A DNA stretch of 9,871 nucleotides from Candidatus Zambryskibacteria bacterium CG_4_9_14_3_um_filter_40_16 (lineage in GTDB: Bacteria; Patescibacteriota; Minisyncoccia; Phycocordibacterales; Zambryskibacteraceae), in NCBI GenBank assembly GCA_002791475.1, contig PFXE01000020.1:1-9871 (forward strand), given 5' to 3'. Numbering within the stretch: position 1 is the first letter of the stretch; each line of letters starts with the position of its first letter. This document shows positions 1 to 4,750 of the stretch, piece after piece. Below the pieces are notes generated by a model, which was given only the letters and a program-made list of their open reading frames with translations, ran no database searches and was not told the DNA's origin. A program made the position numbers and the translations under genes.

Positions 1-282
1 CAATCTTTTCCCGTTGGGCAAACTGTCCCTCCCGCTCATGAGCGTGAACCGCACTCCAGAGTAAGCACAACTTTCTCTTACTTTTCGGAGCAGTTCGGTC
101 CCGTCCATTCTCGGCATATTGTTGTCCGAGATAATGGCGTCAAACATTTGCCCTTGTTCAATCAACGCCCACGCCTTTGATCCGTCTGAAACGGCCGTTA
201 TTTCGTGACCGGCTCCTTTCAAAACGGTTCCAAGAACTGTTCGCAGGATGTCGTCATCTTCTGCGATAAGAATTCTTGCCAT
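1..282 (-). CDS. Response regulator receiver-domain protein (3' end outside window)
   Basis: CheY-like phosphoacceptor domain that would receive a phosphate from a sensor histidine kinase. The 94 codons visible start MARILIAEDDD and show the acidic pocket (E8, D9, D10, D11), the predicted phosphorylated Asp53 in SDNNMPRMDG, and the conserved Ser/Thr position as S83 in LMSGR. The conserved Lys of the last beta strand and any output domain lie beyond base 1, so it may be a stand-alone receiver or the N-terminus of a larger regulator. The start is fixed by AGGAGG ending 5 nt before the ATG. A possible promoter lies about 60 bases upstream. G+C is about 50% by hand count, clearly above the housekeeping genes to the right. 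The receiver-domain call is secure; the target is unknown. Confidence 0.9.
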   Translation of the reverse strand, partial: MARILIAEDDDILRTVLGTVLKGAGHEITAVSDGSKAWALIEQGQMFDAIISDNNMPRMDGTELLRKVRESCAYSGVRFTLMSGRDSLPNGKRL

Positions 283-287
283 ACCAT

Positions 288-293
288 CCTCCT
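288..293 (-). promoter_or_regulatory. Shine-Dalgarno AGGAGG of the response-regulator gene
   Basis: Perfect AGGAGG with a 5-nt spacer before the ATG at 282. It decides the start and is one of only three clear Shine-Dalgarno sequences in the window. Confidence 0.85.
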
Positions 294-337
294 TAGCTAT
301 GGTTGTTTTCTTTTCGCTCCATATGATTTATACCATA

Positions 338-365
338 AATATAGATCGATATAAAATCTATTCAA
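338..365 (-). promoter_or_regulatory. Possible sigma-70 promoter for the response regulator
   Basis: On the minus strand TTGAAT (365-360) is followed after 16 nt by TATATT (343-338). This would give an mRNA leader of about 50 nt. The surrounding DNA is very AT-rich, so other -10 choices exist, for example TATAAA at 332-327. Confidence 0.4.
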
Positions 366-385
366 AATCTTTGAGTTCTGTTTTT

Positions 386-406
386 GTGCCGAGGGCGGGA
401 CTTGAA
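386..406 (-). repeat. Distal direct copy of the tRNA-Leu(CAG) 3' end
   Basis: These 21 bases are identical to 545-565, which carry the T-loop, 3' T-stem, 3' acceptor strand and discriminator of tRNA-Leu(CAG) plus one base of its CCA. The copy lies 159 bases downstream of the native end. Identity stops abruptly on both sides, and no D-arm or anticodon arm is present. It is therefore a tail fragment, not a second tRNA gene. It could be an attachment-site-like duplication or the end of a small non-autonomous element. Confidence 0.85.
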
Positions 407-489
407 TCTTACAGATTCTGTACACCTTTCGTATCGTACTCCCCGCCAACGGGCGGGTCCGTGCGATATACTCAAGGTCTTCAAGTCCC
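397..489. repeat. Inverted-repeat structured segment downstream of tRNA-Leu(CAG)
   Basis: GGGACTTGAA (397-406) and TTCAAGTCCC (480-489) are perfect 10-bp inverted repeats built from the tRNA T-loop/T-stem sequence. Between them lie a small hairpin TACAG/CTGTA (410-422) and a longer interrupted hairpin. The longer one pairs ACCTT 424-428 with AAGGT 474-478, TATCG 432-436 with CGATA 464-468, and CCCGCC 442-447 with GGCGGG 452-457. The layout is that of a three-way junction. It encodes no convincing protein. It may be a structured RNA, a MITE-like element or a remnant of site-specific integration. Confidence 0.65.
442..457. repeat. GC-rich REP-like hairpin
   Basis: CCCGCC and GGCGGG form a 6-bp GC stem around loop AACG inside an otherwise AT-rich intergenic region. 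It resembles a REP-type palindrome and forms the apex of the larger structure. Only one copy is seen in this window, so dispersal through the genome is not shown. Confidence 0.5.
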
Positions 490-519
490 ACTTGCCAAAG
501 CAAAACTTTATCGGATACA

Positions 520-543
520 AAATAAAAATATTCTTTTTTATTT
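520..543 (-). other. AT hairpin immediately after tRNA-Leu(CAG)
   Basis: AAATAAAAA (520-528) pairs perfectly with TTTTTATTT (535-543) around a 6-nt loop. On the transcribed strand the stem begins at the last base of the encoded CCA. It could be a weak terminator or a 3' processing signal. It contains no GC pair, so termination is not certain. Confidence 0.35.
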
Positions 544-629
544 GGTGCCGAGGGCGGGACTTGAACCCGCACGGGATTGCTCCCACTGCGACCTGAACGC
601 AGCGCGTCTGCCAATTCCGCCACCTCGGC
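543..629 (-). tRNA. tRNA-Leu (anticodon CAG), CCA encoded
   Basis: Cloverleaf on the minus strand. The acceptor pairs GCCGAGG with CCTCGGC. The anticodon arm is CTGCG-TTCAGGT-CGCAG, giving anticodon CAG. There is a long class-II variable arm, and T-arm GCGGG-TTCAAGT-CCCGC. The discriminator is A at 546, and CCA is encoded at 545-543. It decodes CUG. It is the only one of the four tRNAs here with a genomic CCA. Its 3' end is duplicated at 386-406. Confidence 0.96.
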
Positions 630-691
630 AAATTTAATACATAGCAAACTCTTTCTTACCGCACGATAATCTCATTTTACTTTAATATCTC

Positions 692-711
692 TGTGCGCGC
701 TAAGAGATTCG
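692..711 (-). repeat. Distal direct copy of the tRNA-Val 3' end
   Basis: These 20 bases are identical to 816-835, the 3' acceptor strand plus T-stem/T-loop of tRNA-Val(UAC), located 124 bases downstream of the native sequence. The flanks differ at once, and the rest of a tRNA is absent. This is the same arrangement as at tRNA-Leu(CAG), but with a different tRNA sequence. Confidence 0.85.
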
Positions 712-763
712 GTCACAACTCTCGGATCGCCGTCGCTCACCTCGGTTGCCACCCCGCCTCGTT

Positions 764-783
764 GTTTTGTGTGCTCACAAAAC
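764..783. repeat. Hairpin in the tRNA-Val downstream element
   Basis: GTTTTGTG (764-771) and CACAAAAC (776-783) form a perfect 8-bp stem with loop TGCT. It sits inside the segment bounded by the two tRNA-Val tail copies. No run of T follows on either strand, so it is not a typical terminator. Confidence 0.6.
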
Positions 784-795
784 ATCACTCCGGCT

Positions 796-810
796 TTCGA
801 ATCTCCGCAC
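796..810 (+). repeat. Inverted copy of the tRNA-Val 3' end with a 6-nt deletion
   Basis: Read on the opposite strand, this is GTGCG joined directly to GAGATTCGAA. That equals native bases 817-837 without the internal CGCTAA. It can pair with the native tRNA end (817-837) or with the distal copy (693-711). Together with the native end it forms a perfect 16-bp palindrome, CGCACAAATTTGTGCG, at 806-821, which spans the 3' boundary of the tRNA gene. Confidence 0.8.
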
Positions 811-817
811 AAATTTG

Positions 818-891
818 TGCGCGCTAAGAGATTCGAACTCCTGACCCCCTCGGTGTAAACGAGGTGCTCTAACCAACTGAGCTAAGCGCGC
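818..891 (-). tRNA. tRNA-Val (anticodon TAC)
   Basis: A 74-nt cloverleaf on the minus strand. The acceptor pairs GCGCGCT with AGCGCGC. The D-arm stem is GCTC/GAGC. The anticodon arm is CCTCG-TTTACAC-CGAGG, giving anticodon TAC, and the T-arm is AGGAG-TTCGAAT-CTCTT. The discriminator is A at 818 and no CCA is encoded. A strong promoter lies just upstream and could also serve tRNA-Leu(CAG), which would place the repeat element 692-815 inside one precursor RNA. Confidence 0.96.
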
Positions 892-902
892 AACATATTT
901 AG

Positions 903-929
903 ATTATATTAGATATTATCCTGAATCAA
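903..929 (-). promoter_or_regulatory. Promoter of tRNA-Val
   Basis: On the minus strand TTGATT (929-924) precedes a perfect TATAAT (908-903) with a 15-nt spacer, slightly short. The tRNA begins 11 nt after the -10 box. Confidence 0.55.
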
Positions 930-935
930 GTTTGA

Positions 936-941
936 TATAGT
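936..941 (+). promoter_or_regulatory. Possible -10 box giving a leaderless transcript of the pseudouridine synthase
   Basis: TATAGT ends 6 nt before the ATG at 948, so transcription would begin at or next to the start codon. No good -35 box is visible and the region is AT-rich, so this is tentative. It would fit the missing Shine-Dalgarno. Confidence 0.3.
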
Positions 942-947
942 TATCTG

Positions 948-1682
948 ATGTCTCCCATTGAGCAAATAACAATTCTTTATGAAGACGAAAACCTCGTCAT
1001 TATTAATAAACCCGCGGGAATAATGGTCCATCCCGACGGAAAGACAAAAGAAAAAAGTGTTTCGGATTGGGTTCTGTCTCGCTACTCGCAAGCTCGAGGT
1101 GTTGGCGAACCGACCGTGCTTTCCACCGGCGCGGTCTTGGAAAGACATGGCGTTGTTCATCGCATTGATAAAGAAACATCAGGAGTTCTTGTTTTGACAA
1201 AAAACCAAAAAACTTTCAGCTTTATAAAAAAGCAATTTCAAGACAGAAGTGTGGAAAAGGTTTATCACGCCATTGTCTGGGGGGAAATAAAAGATGATAG
1301 GGGAGAAATAGACCTGCCCATTGGCAGAAGTAAAAGTGATTTTAGAAAATGGTCGGTGAAAAACACCAGAGGAGAAATGAGAAACTCCAAAACCAAATTC
1401 AAAGTTCTTGGTAGAAAGGACGGCTTTAGTTTGGTGGAAGTTTATCCGGAAACAGGAAGAACACACCAGATAAGAGTTCATTTCAAAGCCATTGAGCACC
1501 CTCTTGTTGGCGACAGTTTGTACGCTCCCAAAAAAGCAAAAGAGTTTGGATTTGCCAGACTAGCACTCCATGCCAGAACTATAAAAATAAATACCCTAGA
1601 CGGAAAAATTTTGGAAATAACGGCTCCGTATCCGCCAGATTTTGAAAAAGCGGTTGATAGATTCTATAATTTGCTCTCTTAA
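948..1682 (+). CDS. RluA/RluD-family pseudouridine synthase
   Basis: Isomerises specific uridines in RNA (23S rRNA or tRNA) to pseudouridine. The 244-aa protein opens with LYEDENLVIINKPAG, the usual start of the catalytic domain. It carries the signature HRIDKETSG (71-79) with catalytic Asp74 and the later ETGRTHQIRVH motif (168-178). It lacks the N-terminal S4 RNA-binding domain of RluD and RluC, so it is a catalytic-domain-only form, like RluA or TruC in plan; the substrate cannot be assigned. No Shine-Dalgarno precedes the ATG. The 3' end of the gene contains the rplS promoter. It diverges from tRNA-Val, with which it shares a 56-base intergenic region. Confidence 0.93.
   Translation: MSPIEQITILYEDENLVIINKPAGIMVHPDGKTKEKSVSDWVLSRYSQARGVGEPTVLSTGAVLERHGVVHRIDKETSGVLVLTKNQKTFSFIKKQFQDRSVEKVYHAIVWGEIKDDRGEIDLPIGRSKSDFRKWSVKNTRGEMRNSKTKFKVLGRKDGFSLVEVYPETGRTHQIRVHFKAIEHPLVGDSLYAPKKAKEFGFARLALHARTIKINTLDGKILEITAPYPPDFEKAVDRFYNLLS
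1642..1670 (+). promoter_or_regulatory. Promoter of rplS, inside the preceding gene
   Basis: TTGAAA (1642-1647), a 17-nt spacer and a perfect TATAAT (1665-1670) lie within the last 41 bases of the pseudouridine synthase gene. Start-site prediction near 1677 gives L19 a leader of about 35 nt. It is one of the two best promoters in the window. Confidence 0.75.
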
Positions 1683-1712
1683 AATCCGTATGGTAGACTG
1701 GTTTCCACGAAA

Positions 1713-2246
1713 ATGAATACAGCAACAGTAAAATTTACTTCCGTAGATGTTAAGCAAAGACAGAATCTGGGCGTGAGGGCTGGAGATACTGTAAAAGTTT
1801 GGCAAAAAATTCAAGAAAAAGGGAAAACAAGACTCCAGGTGTTTGAAGGTCTTGTTCTTTCGGTTAAACACGGCAAAGAACCGGGAGCGACTTTTACTGT
1901 TCGTAGAACTTCAAGCGGTGTTGGGATTGAAAAAATCTTTCCTCTATACTCACCAATGATAGATAAAGTAGAAATTGTTAAAAGATCAAAAGTTCGCCAG
2001 TCCAAGCTCTATCATATTCGCGACAAAGCGGCGAAAGAAATTAGACGACAAATGAGAAATACCCAAACAATTCCCGTTAATGATATCGGCGATGCTTTTG
2101 TTACTGAAAGTGATGAGGAAGAGATTGGAACGGAAATTAAATCTATTGAAGAAAACAGCGATGAGGTTATAGAAGGAGAAAAAAATGAAGATACGGTAAT
2201 GGCGGTAGAAGATACAGAAAAAAAAGAGGAAAAGACAAAGGCATAG
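1713..2246 (+). CDS. rplS: 50S ribosomal protein L19 with acidic C-terminal extension
   Basis: Large-subunit protein at the interface with the 30S subunit. Residues 1 to about 117 match L19 throughout, including the GDTVKVWQKI (25-34), FEGLVLSVKHG (44-54) and RRTSSGVGIEKIFPLYSP (64-81) blocks and the basic stretch VEIVKRSKVRQSKLYHIRD (86-104). Bacterial L19 normally stops near 115 residues. Here a tail of roughly 50 residues (about 130-177) follows, strongly rich in Glu, Asp and Lys and low in complexity. The tail is in frame and ends in a stop 30 bases before the next promoter. No Shine-Dalgarno precedes the ATG. The gene follows the pseudouridine synthase by 30 nt but has its own promoter. 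Confidence 0.95.
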   Translation: MNTATVKFTSVDVKQRQNLGVRAGDTVKVWQKIQEKGKTRLQVFEGLVLSVKHGKEPGATFTVRRTSSGVGIEKIFPLYSPMIDKVEIVKRSKVRQSKLYHIRDKAAKEIRRQMRNTQTIPVNDIGDAFVTESDEEEIGTEIKSIEENSDEVIEGEKNEDTVMAVEDTEKKEEKTKA

Positions 2247-2253
2247 TAAGAAA

Positions 2254-2282
2254 TTGAAAAAAGCCAGTAACTGCCATATAAT
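2254..2282 (+). promoter_or_regulatory. Promoter of tRNA-Leu(GAG)
   Basis: TTGAAA, a 17-nt spacer and a perfect TATAAT, with the tRNA starting 12 nt further on. It closely resembles the rplS promoter. Confidence 0.78.
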
Positions 2283-2294
2283 CACACCACCAAT

Positions 2295-2377
2295 GCGCGG
2301 GTGCTGAAATTGGTAGACAGGCTACCTTGAGGTGGTAGTGCCCCTAGGGTGTGGAGGTTCAAGTCCTCTCCCGCGCA
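2295..2377 (+). tRNA. tRNA-Leu (anticodon GAG)
   Basis: The acceptor pairs GCGCGGG with CCCGCGC. The anticodon arm CTACC-TTGAGGT-GGTAG gives GAG. There is a class-II variable arm, a T-loop TTCAAGT and discriminator A. CCA is not encoded, since CAA follows. It reads CUC and CUU. Unlike tRNA-Leu(CAG), it has no duplicated 3' end nearby. Confidence 0.95.
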
Positions 2378-2382
2378 CAAAG

Positions 2383-2405
2383 TAAAAATGAGAATTTTTA
2401 TTTTT
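2383..2405 (+). other. AT hairpin with T-run after tRNA-Leu(GAG)
   Basis: TAAAAAT pairs with ATTTTTA around GAGA and is followed by five T. It is like the AT hairpin after tRNA-Leu(CAG). It may be a weak terminator or a processing signal between this tRNA and tRNA-His. Confidence 0.35.
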
Positions 2406-2434
2406 GACAGATTTATTATTTGCAAGTTCAGTAT

Positions 2435-2508
2435 GGTGGCCGTAGCTCAATTGGTAGAGTCCCAGATTGTGGATCTGGTTGTTACGGGTTCGAGCCCCGT
2501 CGGTCACC
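2435..2508 (+). tRNA. tRNA-His (anticodon GTG)
   Basis: The anticodon arm CCAGA-TTGTGGA-TCTGG gives GTG. The acceptor GTGGCCG pairs with CGGTCAC. The hallmark extra G(-1) at 2435 faces C73 at 2508. The T-arm is ACGGG-TTCGAGC-CCCGT. CCA is not encoded (CTA follows). It is probably transcribed with tRNA-Leu(GAG) 57 nt upstream. A TTGACA at 2404 has no suitable -10 partner. Confidence 0.95.
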
Positions 2509-2549
2509 CTAGATGGCTAATCTTTTTATAAAATATAAAATATAAAGTG

Positions 2550-2577
2550 TTGACAGTCATTGGGCGGAGTATATGCT
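2550..2577 (+). promoter_or_regulatory. Promoter of the 83-aa orphan gene
   Basis: A perfect TTGACA is followed after 16 nt by TATGCT (4 of 6 consensus). The -35 box continues GTCATTGG, similar to GCATGG after the -35 box of the second orphan gene at 5650. Confidence 0.68.
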
Positions 2578-2600
2578 CTATATAGAATAGAACCCTTACC

Positions 2601-2606
2601 AAGGAG
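2601..2606 (+). promoter_or_regulatory. Shine-Dalgarno AAGGAG of the 83-aa gene
   Basis: AAGGAG with a 5-nt spacer to the ATG at 2612. It rules out the nearby out-of-frame ATG at 2608 and strongly supports this short frame as a real gene. Confidence 0.8.
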
Positions 2607-2611
2607 CATGT

Positions 2612-2863
2612 ATGCCAGAACTGTCAGCGCTGGAGCGTCGAGCCAAGATATCCCGCCAGATATCAAGGTTCAAGAATTTGAGGGACCCCAAGAGTGGAGT
2701 GGGGAGGAAGATAATCAGATTCATTGTCAGGCAGGCCGAGTCTGATTACCATCCCATGGGGTGTCTGAAGTCAATGGAGGGTGGAAGTTGCAGTTGTGGG
2801 CTGGAAATGGCAAAAGAATTTCTGCGCGGTTCGTACTATGGGGGGTCGTACAAATCGCGCTGA
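2612..2863 (+). CDS. Hypothetical small basic protein (83 aa) with a His/Cys cluster
   Basis: I do not recognise the family. The N-terminal half (1-45) is basic and looks helical, beginning MPELSALERRAKISRQ. The C-terminal part carries H47, C51, C60 and C62 in the spacing H-x3-C-x8-C-x-C, which could bind a metal such as zinc, and ends in a Gly/Tyr-rich segment (73-80). No signal peptide or membrane segment is seen. Support for a real gene comes from context: a TTGACA promoter, a Shine-Dalgarno at 5 nt and a strong terminator whose stem begins in the stop codon. That makes it a single-gene transcription unit. G+C is about 51% by hand count, well above its neighbours, suggesting either high expression with distinct codon use or later acquisition. 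Confidence 0.72.
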   Translation: MPELSALERRAKISRQISRFKNLRDPKSGVGRKIIRFIVRQAESDYHPMGCLKSMEGGSCSCGLEMAKEFLRGSYYGGSYKSR

Positions 2864-2899
2864 CCCTCGCCACTTGTAACGGTGGCGAGGGTTCTGTTT
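2863..2899 (+). terminator. Intrinsic terminator of the 83-aa gene
   Basis: An 11-bp perfect GC-rich stem (ACCCTCGCCAC 2863-2873 with GTGGCGAGGGT 2882-2892), an 8-nt loop, then TCTGTTTTT. The first base of the stem is the last base of the TGA stop. Confidence 0.92.
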
Positions 2900-2921
2900 T
2901 TCATTGTTCTTTAATGTTATT

Positions 2922-2952
2922 TTGGACTGAATATGGAAGAAATTGGTATAAT
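2922..2952 (+). promoter_or_regulatory. Promoter giving a probable leaderless mRNA for the gene at 2959
   Basis: A perfect TATAAT (2947-2952) is preceded by TGG, an extended -10 element. TTGGAC (2922-2927) lies 19 nt upstream as a poor -35. The ATG at 2959 begins 6 nt after the -10 box, where transcription would normally start. The mRNA should therefore have little or no leader, in keeping with the lack of a Shine-Dalgarno. Confidence 0.6.
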
Positions 2953-2958
2953 ACCGAT

Positions 2959-3741
2959 ATGTACAAAAAATTTATTATAACAATCGCAGTAATAATAATT
3001 GTGGCAATCATTATTACAGTTATCTTTTTTAATACTAAAAAAACTCCGCCACCGGCAGTCACAGACACCCCTTTGGAAAATGAGATTATTGATTCAACGG
3101 AACAATTAGAAAGCGTCCAAAGTGAAAATTTACCAAGAGAGCCAATCAAATCTCTCAATCAAGCGTGGGCGGTCTTTGACGAATATGTCAGTGCTCTCAA
3201 CGCTCGTGATATTCCAAGAATTAAAGACCTCTCATATCAACAGTCAGAAACTTGTTCTAACCCAGACAAAGAAAAAGAGTGCCTCCTCATAATTGATAAT
3301 CTTACAAAGTTTGTGCAAGATATAAAAAAAGAAGATTATATAAACAACTCGGAAGATAAGAGTCAGGTGATTCTTTCTACCAGTTTGAGACGAGACAGTA
3401 TAGGTAGACAAGAGGGGGTTTTGCGCGGATACATTTATTTTGCCAGAGACCAGTTTTCAGGGTCTCTAAAGATTCTCGCCATAGACCCTAATCGTGGGTG
3501 GTTTTACCAACCAAAGGAAACAGACGCTAAAGATTTTATTGAAAAAAAACTATTGGATATGTCCAAAGACAGCGATGAAGACGGTCTGACCGATTTTCAA
3601 GAATCTTGTCTGGGATCATATTTTGAAAATACCGCTTGCACAAACACCGATCAAAATAAAAAAGATACAGACGGGGATGGCTGGTGGGATGGAATTGAAT
3701 TTTTCTTTAATGAAAACAGAAAAGTGATACTCAATGATTGA
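2959..3741 (+). CDS. Membrane-anchored protein with two DxDxDG calcium-binding loops
   Basis: A 260-aa protein of unknown function, probably facing outward. Residues 4-24 form one hydrophobic segment (FIITIAVIIIVAIIITVIFF), acting as signal anchor, followed by a Pro/Thr/Glu-rich linker to about residue 62. The middle (66-190) is a soluble domain I do not recognise, with C99 and C108. The C-terminus has two loops of the thrombospondin type 3/EF-hand-like pattern, DSDEDGLTDFQE (204-215) and DTDGDGWWDGIE (236-247). C217 and C227 lie between them. The frame is open back to 2761, but the terminator at 2863-2899 and the TATAAT just before 2959 exclude the longer start. It is the first gene of the run leading to msrA. 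Confidence 0.8.
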   Translation: MYKKFIITIAVIIIVAIIITVIFFNTKKTPPPAVTDTPLENEIIDSTEQLESVQSENLPREPIKSLNQAWAVFDEYVSALNARDIPRIKDLSYQQSETCSNPDKEKECLLIIDNLTKFVQDIKKEDYINNSEDKSQVILSTSLRRDSIGRQEGVLRGYIYFARDQFSGSLKILAIDPNRGWFYQPKETDAKDFIEKKLLDMSKDSDEDGLTDFQESCLGSYFENTACTNTDQNKKDTDGDGWWDGIEFFFNENRKVILND

Positions 3742-4222
3742 AAATGAAAAAAAAGAAGAAGCTTTTTTCGGTGCGGGATGCTTTTGGGGAGTTGAGGAAT
3801 TTTTCCGAATCTTGCCTGGAGTTATTGAAACAGAGGTTGGGTATATGGGGGGAGATAAAGAAAATCCGACATACTCGGATGTCTGCACTGGCAAGACAGG
3901 TCACGCCGAAGTCGTTCGCTTGCTTTTTGACAATACCCAAATTTCATACAAAGATCTTGTTTCAAAATTCTGGAAAATTCACGACCCAACAACAGTTAAC
4001 CAGCAAGGTCCTGATATAGGACATCAATATCGTTCTGTTATCTTTTTTAAAACCCCAAAGCAAGAGCTAGAAGCAAAAAAGTCCAAAGAAAATATTGAAA
4101 AATCGGGTATCTTAAAAAATCAAATAGTTACGGAAATTATTCCGTCTGGAAAATTTTATAAAGCAGAAGAATATCACCAGAAATATTTACTGAAAAACGG
4201 ACTTTCAGCTTGTCATTTTTAA
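3734..4222 (+). CDS. msrA: Peptide methionine sulfoxide reductase MsrA
   Basis: Reduces the S-epimer of methionine sulfoxide in proteins, repairing oxidative damage. The 162-aa length is typical. The catalytic motif GAGCFWG (13-19) holds nucleophile Cys16. The family blocks GYMGG, GHAEVV, FWKIHDPTTVNQQGPDIGHQYRS and EEYHQKYL follow in order. C160 near the C-terminus is a candidate resolving cysteine. The gene overlaps the upstream gene by 8 nt, which points to translational coupling. No msrB is visible in the window. Signal peptide is absent, so it is cytoplasmic. Confidence 0.97.
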   Translation: MIENEKKEEAFFGAGCFWGVEEFFRILPGVIETEVGYMGGDKENPTYSDVCTGKTGHAEVVRLLFDNTQISYKDLVSKFWKIHDPTTVNQQGPDIGHQYRSVIFFKTPKQELEAKKSKENIEKSGILKNQIVTEIIPSGKFYKAEEYHQKYLLKNGLSACHF

Positions 4223-4224
4223 TT

Positions 4225-4731
4225 ATGGGAAAAATACTAATCGCCCCCAATCATGAAGAAATAAACGGTCCGCTTATATTTCTGGCCGGCCCCACAGAAG
4301 GTGTTCACGACTGGCAAAGCGAGGCAATAGGATTTTTCCAAATTAATCCCAACATTAGCGTTGCTTCGCCGAGAAGGGGAATAGAAAAACAGAGCGATAT
4401 TGGTGGTAAAAAATACAGAGAACAATTTGAATGGGAGCGTCTCTATCTTGAATATGCGGCTCGTCACGGAGTGGTAATGTTTTGGTTGCCGAAGTCTGCA
4501 GAAAACATTGAGCAATCCTCATACGCACACACCTTTTTATTTGAATTGGGGGAGTTTGTAACTAGATATTCTTCTGAAAAGTTTAGAATAGTGGTGGGGA
4601 TTGAAAAAGAATTTCCAGAAGAAAGGTTTATAAGAGAAATGCTCGCTTTTAAAATTCCAGATGTGCCAATATCTAATAACCTAAACGATACTTGCGGCAG
4701 GGTACTTGAAATGGCTATTGGTTTACGGTAA
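4225..4731 (+). CDS. Nucleoside 2-deoxyribosyltransferase-like protein
   Basis: A 168-aa protein resembling the nucleoside 2-deoxyribosyltransferase-like family, whose founding enzymes move deoxyribose between bases in salvage. Visible motifs are IFLAGPT (18-24), W30, SPRR (48-51), a central WERLYLEYAARHGVVMFWLP (70-89) and FELGEF (106-111), the likely site of the catalytic Glu. The ATG at 4225 is preferred over an in-frame TTG at 4210. It lies 2 nt after the msrA stop and starts at the usual distance from the first beta strand. Transferase activity is by family resemblance only; members of this superfamily also act as hydrolases. It is co-transcribed with msrA in all likelihood. Confidence 0.8.
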   Translation: MGKILIAPNHEEINGPLIFLAGPTEGVHDWQSEAIGFFQINPNISVASPRRGIEKQSDIGGKKYREQFEWERLYLEYAARHGVVMFWLPKSAENIEQSSYAHTFLFELGEFVTRYSSEKFRIVVGIEKEFPEERFIREMLAFKIPDVPISNNLNDTCGRVLEMAIGLR

Positions 4732-4750
4732 TACGAGGTAATATTGAAAT

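Noticed and set aside
386..500. A second complete tRNA-Leu gene
   Set aside because: Only the T-loop, 3' T-stem and acceptor 3' strand are copied; no matching acceptor 5' strand, D-arm or anticodon arm can be found.
386..565. Integrated phage or genomic island bounded by tRNA attachment sites
   Set aside because: The repeats resemble attachment sites, but only about 140 bases lie between them and no integrase or cargo gene is present. At most a remnant.
248..647. Open frames of 70-129 aa on both strands around tRNA-Leu(CAG)
   Set aside because: They are translations of the tRNA gene and its tail copy; motifs such as VPRAGLEPA are typical tRNA shadows. No start signals support them.
2404..2432. 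TTGACA as promoter of tRNA-His
   Set aside because: At 16-18 nt spacing there is no acceptable -10 box and the tRNA begins at 2435, too close.
2322..2531. Open frames of about 60 aa over tRNA-Leu(GAG) and tRNA-His
   Set aside because: They coincide with the two tRNA genes and their spacer.
2761..2958. 66-codon N-terminal extension of the Ca-loop protein
   Set aside because: It would run through the 83-aa gene and its strong terminator, and a TATAAT lies just before the internal ATG at 2959, which begins a clean signal anchor.
4210..4224. TTG start for the deoxyribosyltransferase-like protein
   Set aside because: It lies inside msrA and adds five residues before an ATG placed 2 nt after the msrA stop; the ATG is simpler.
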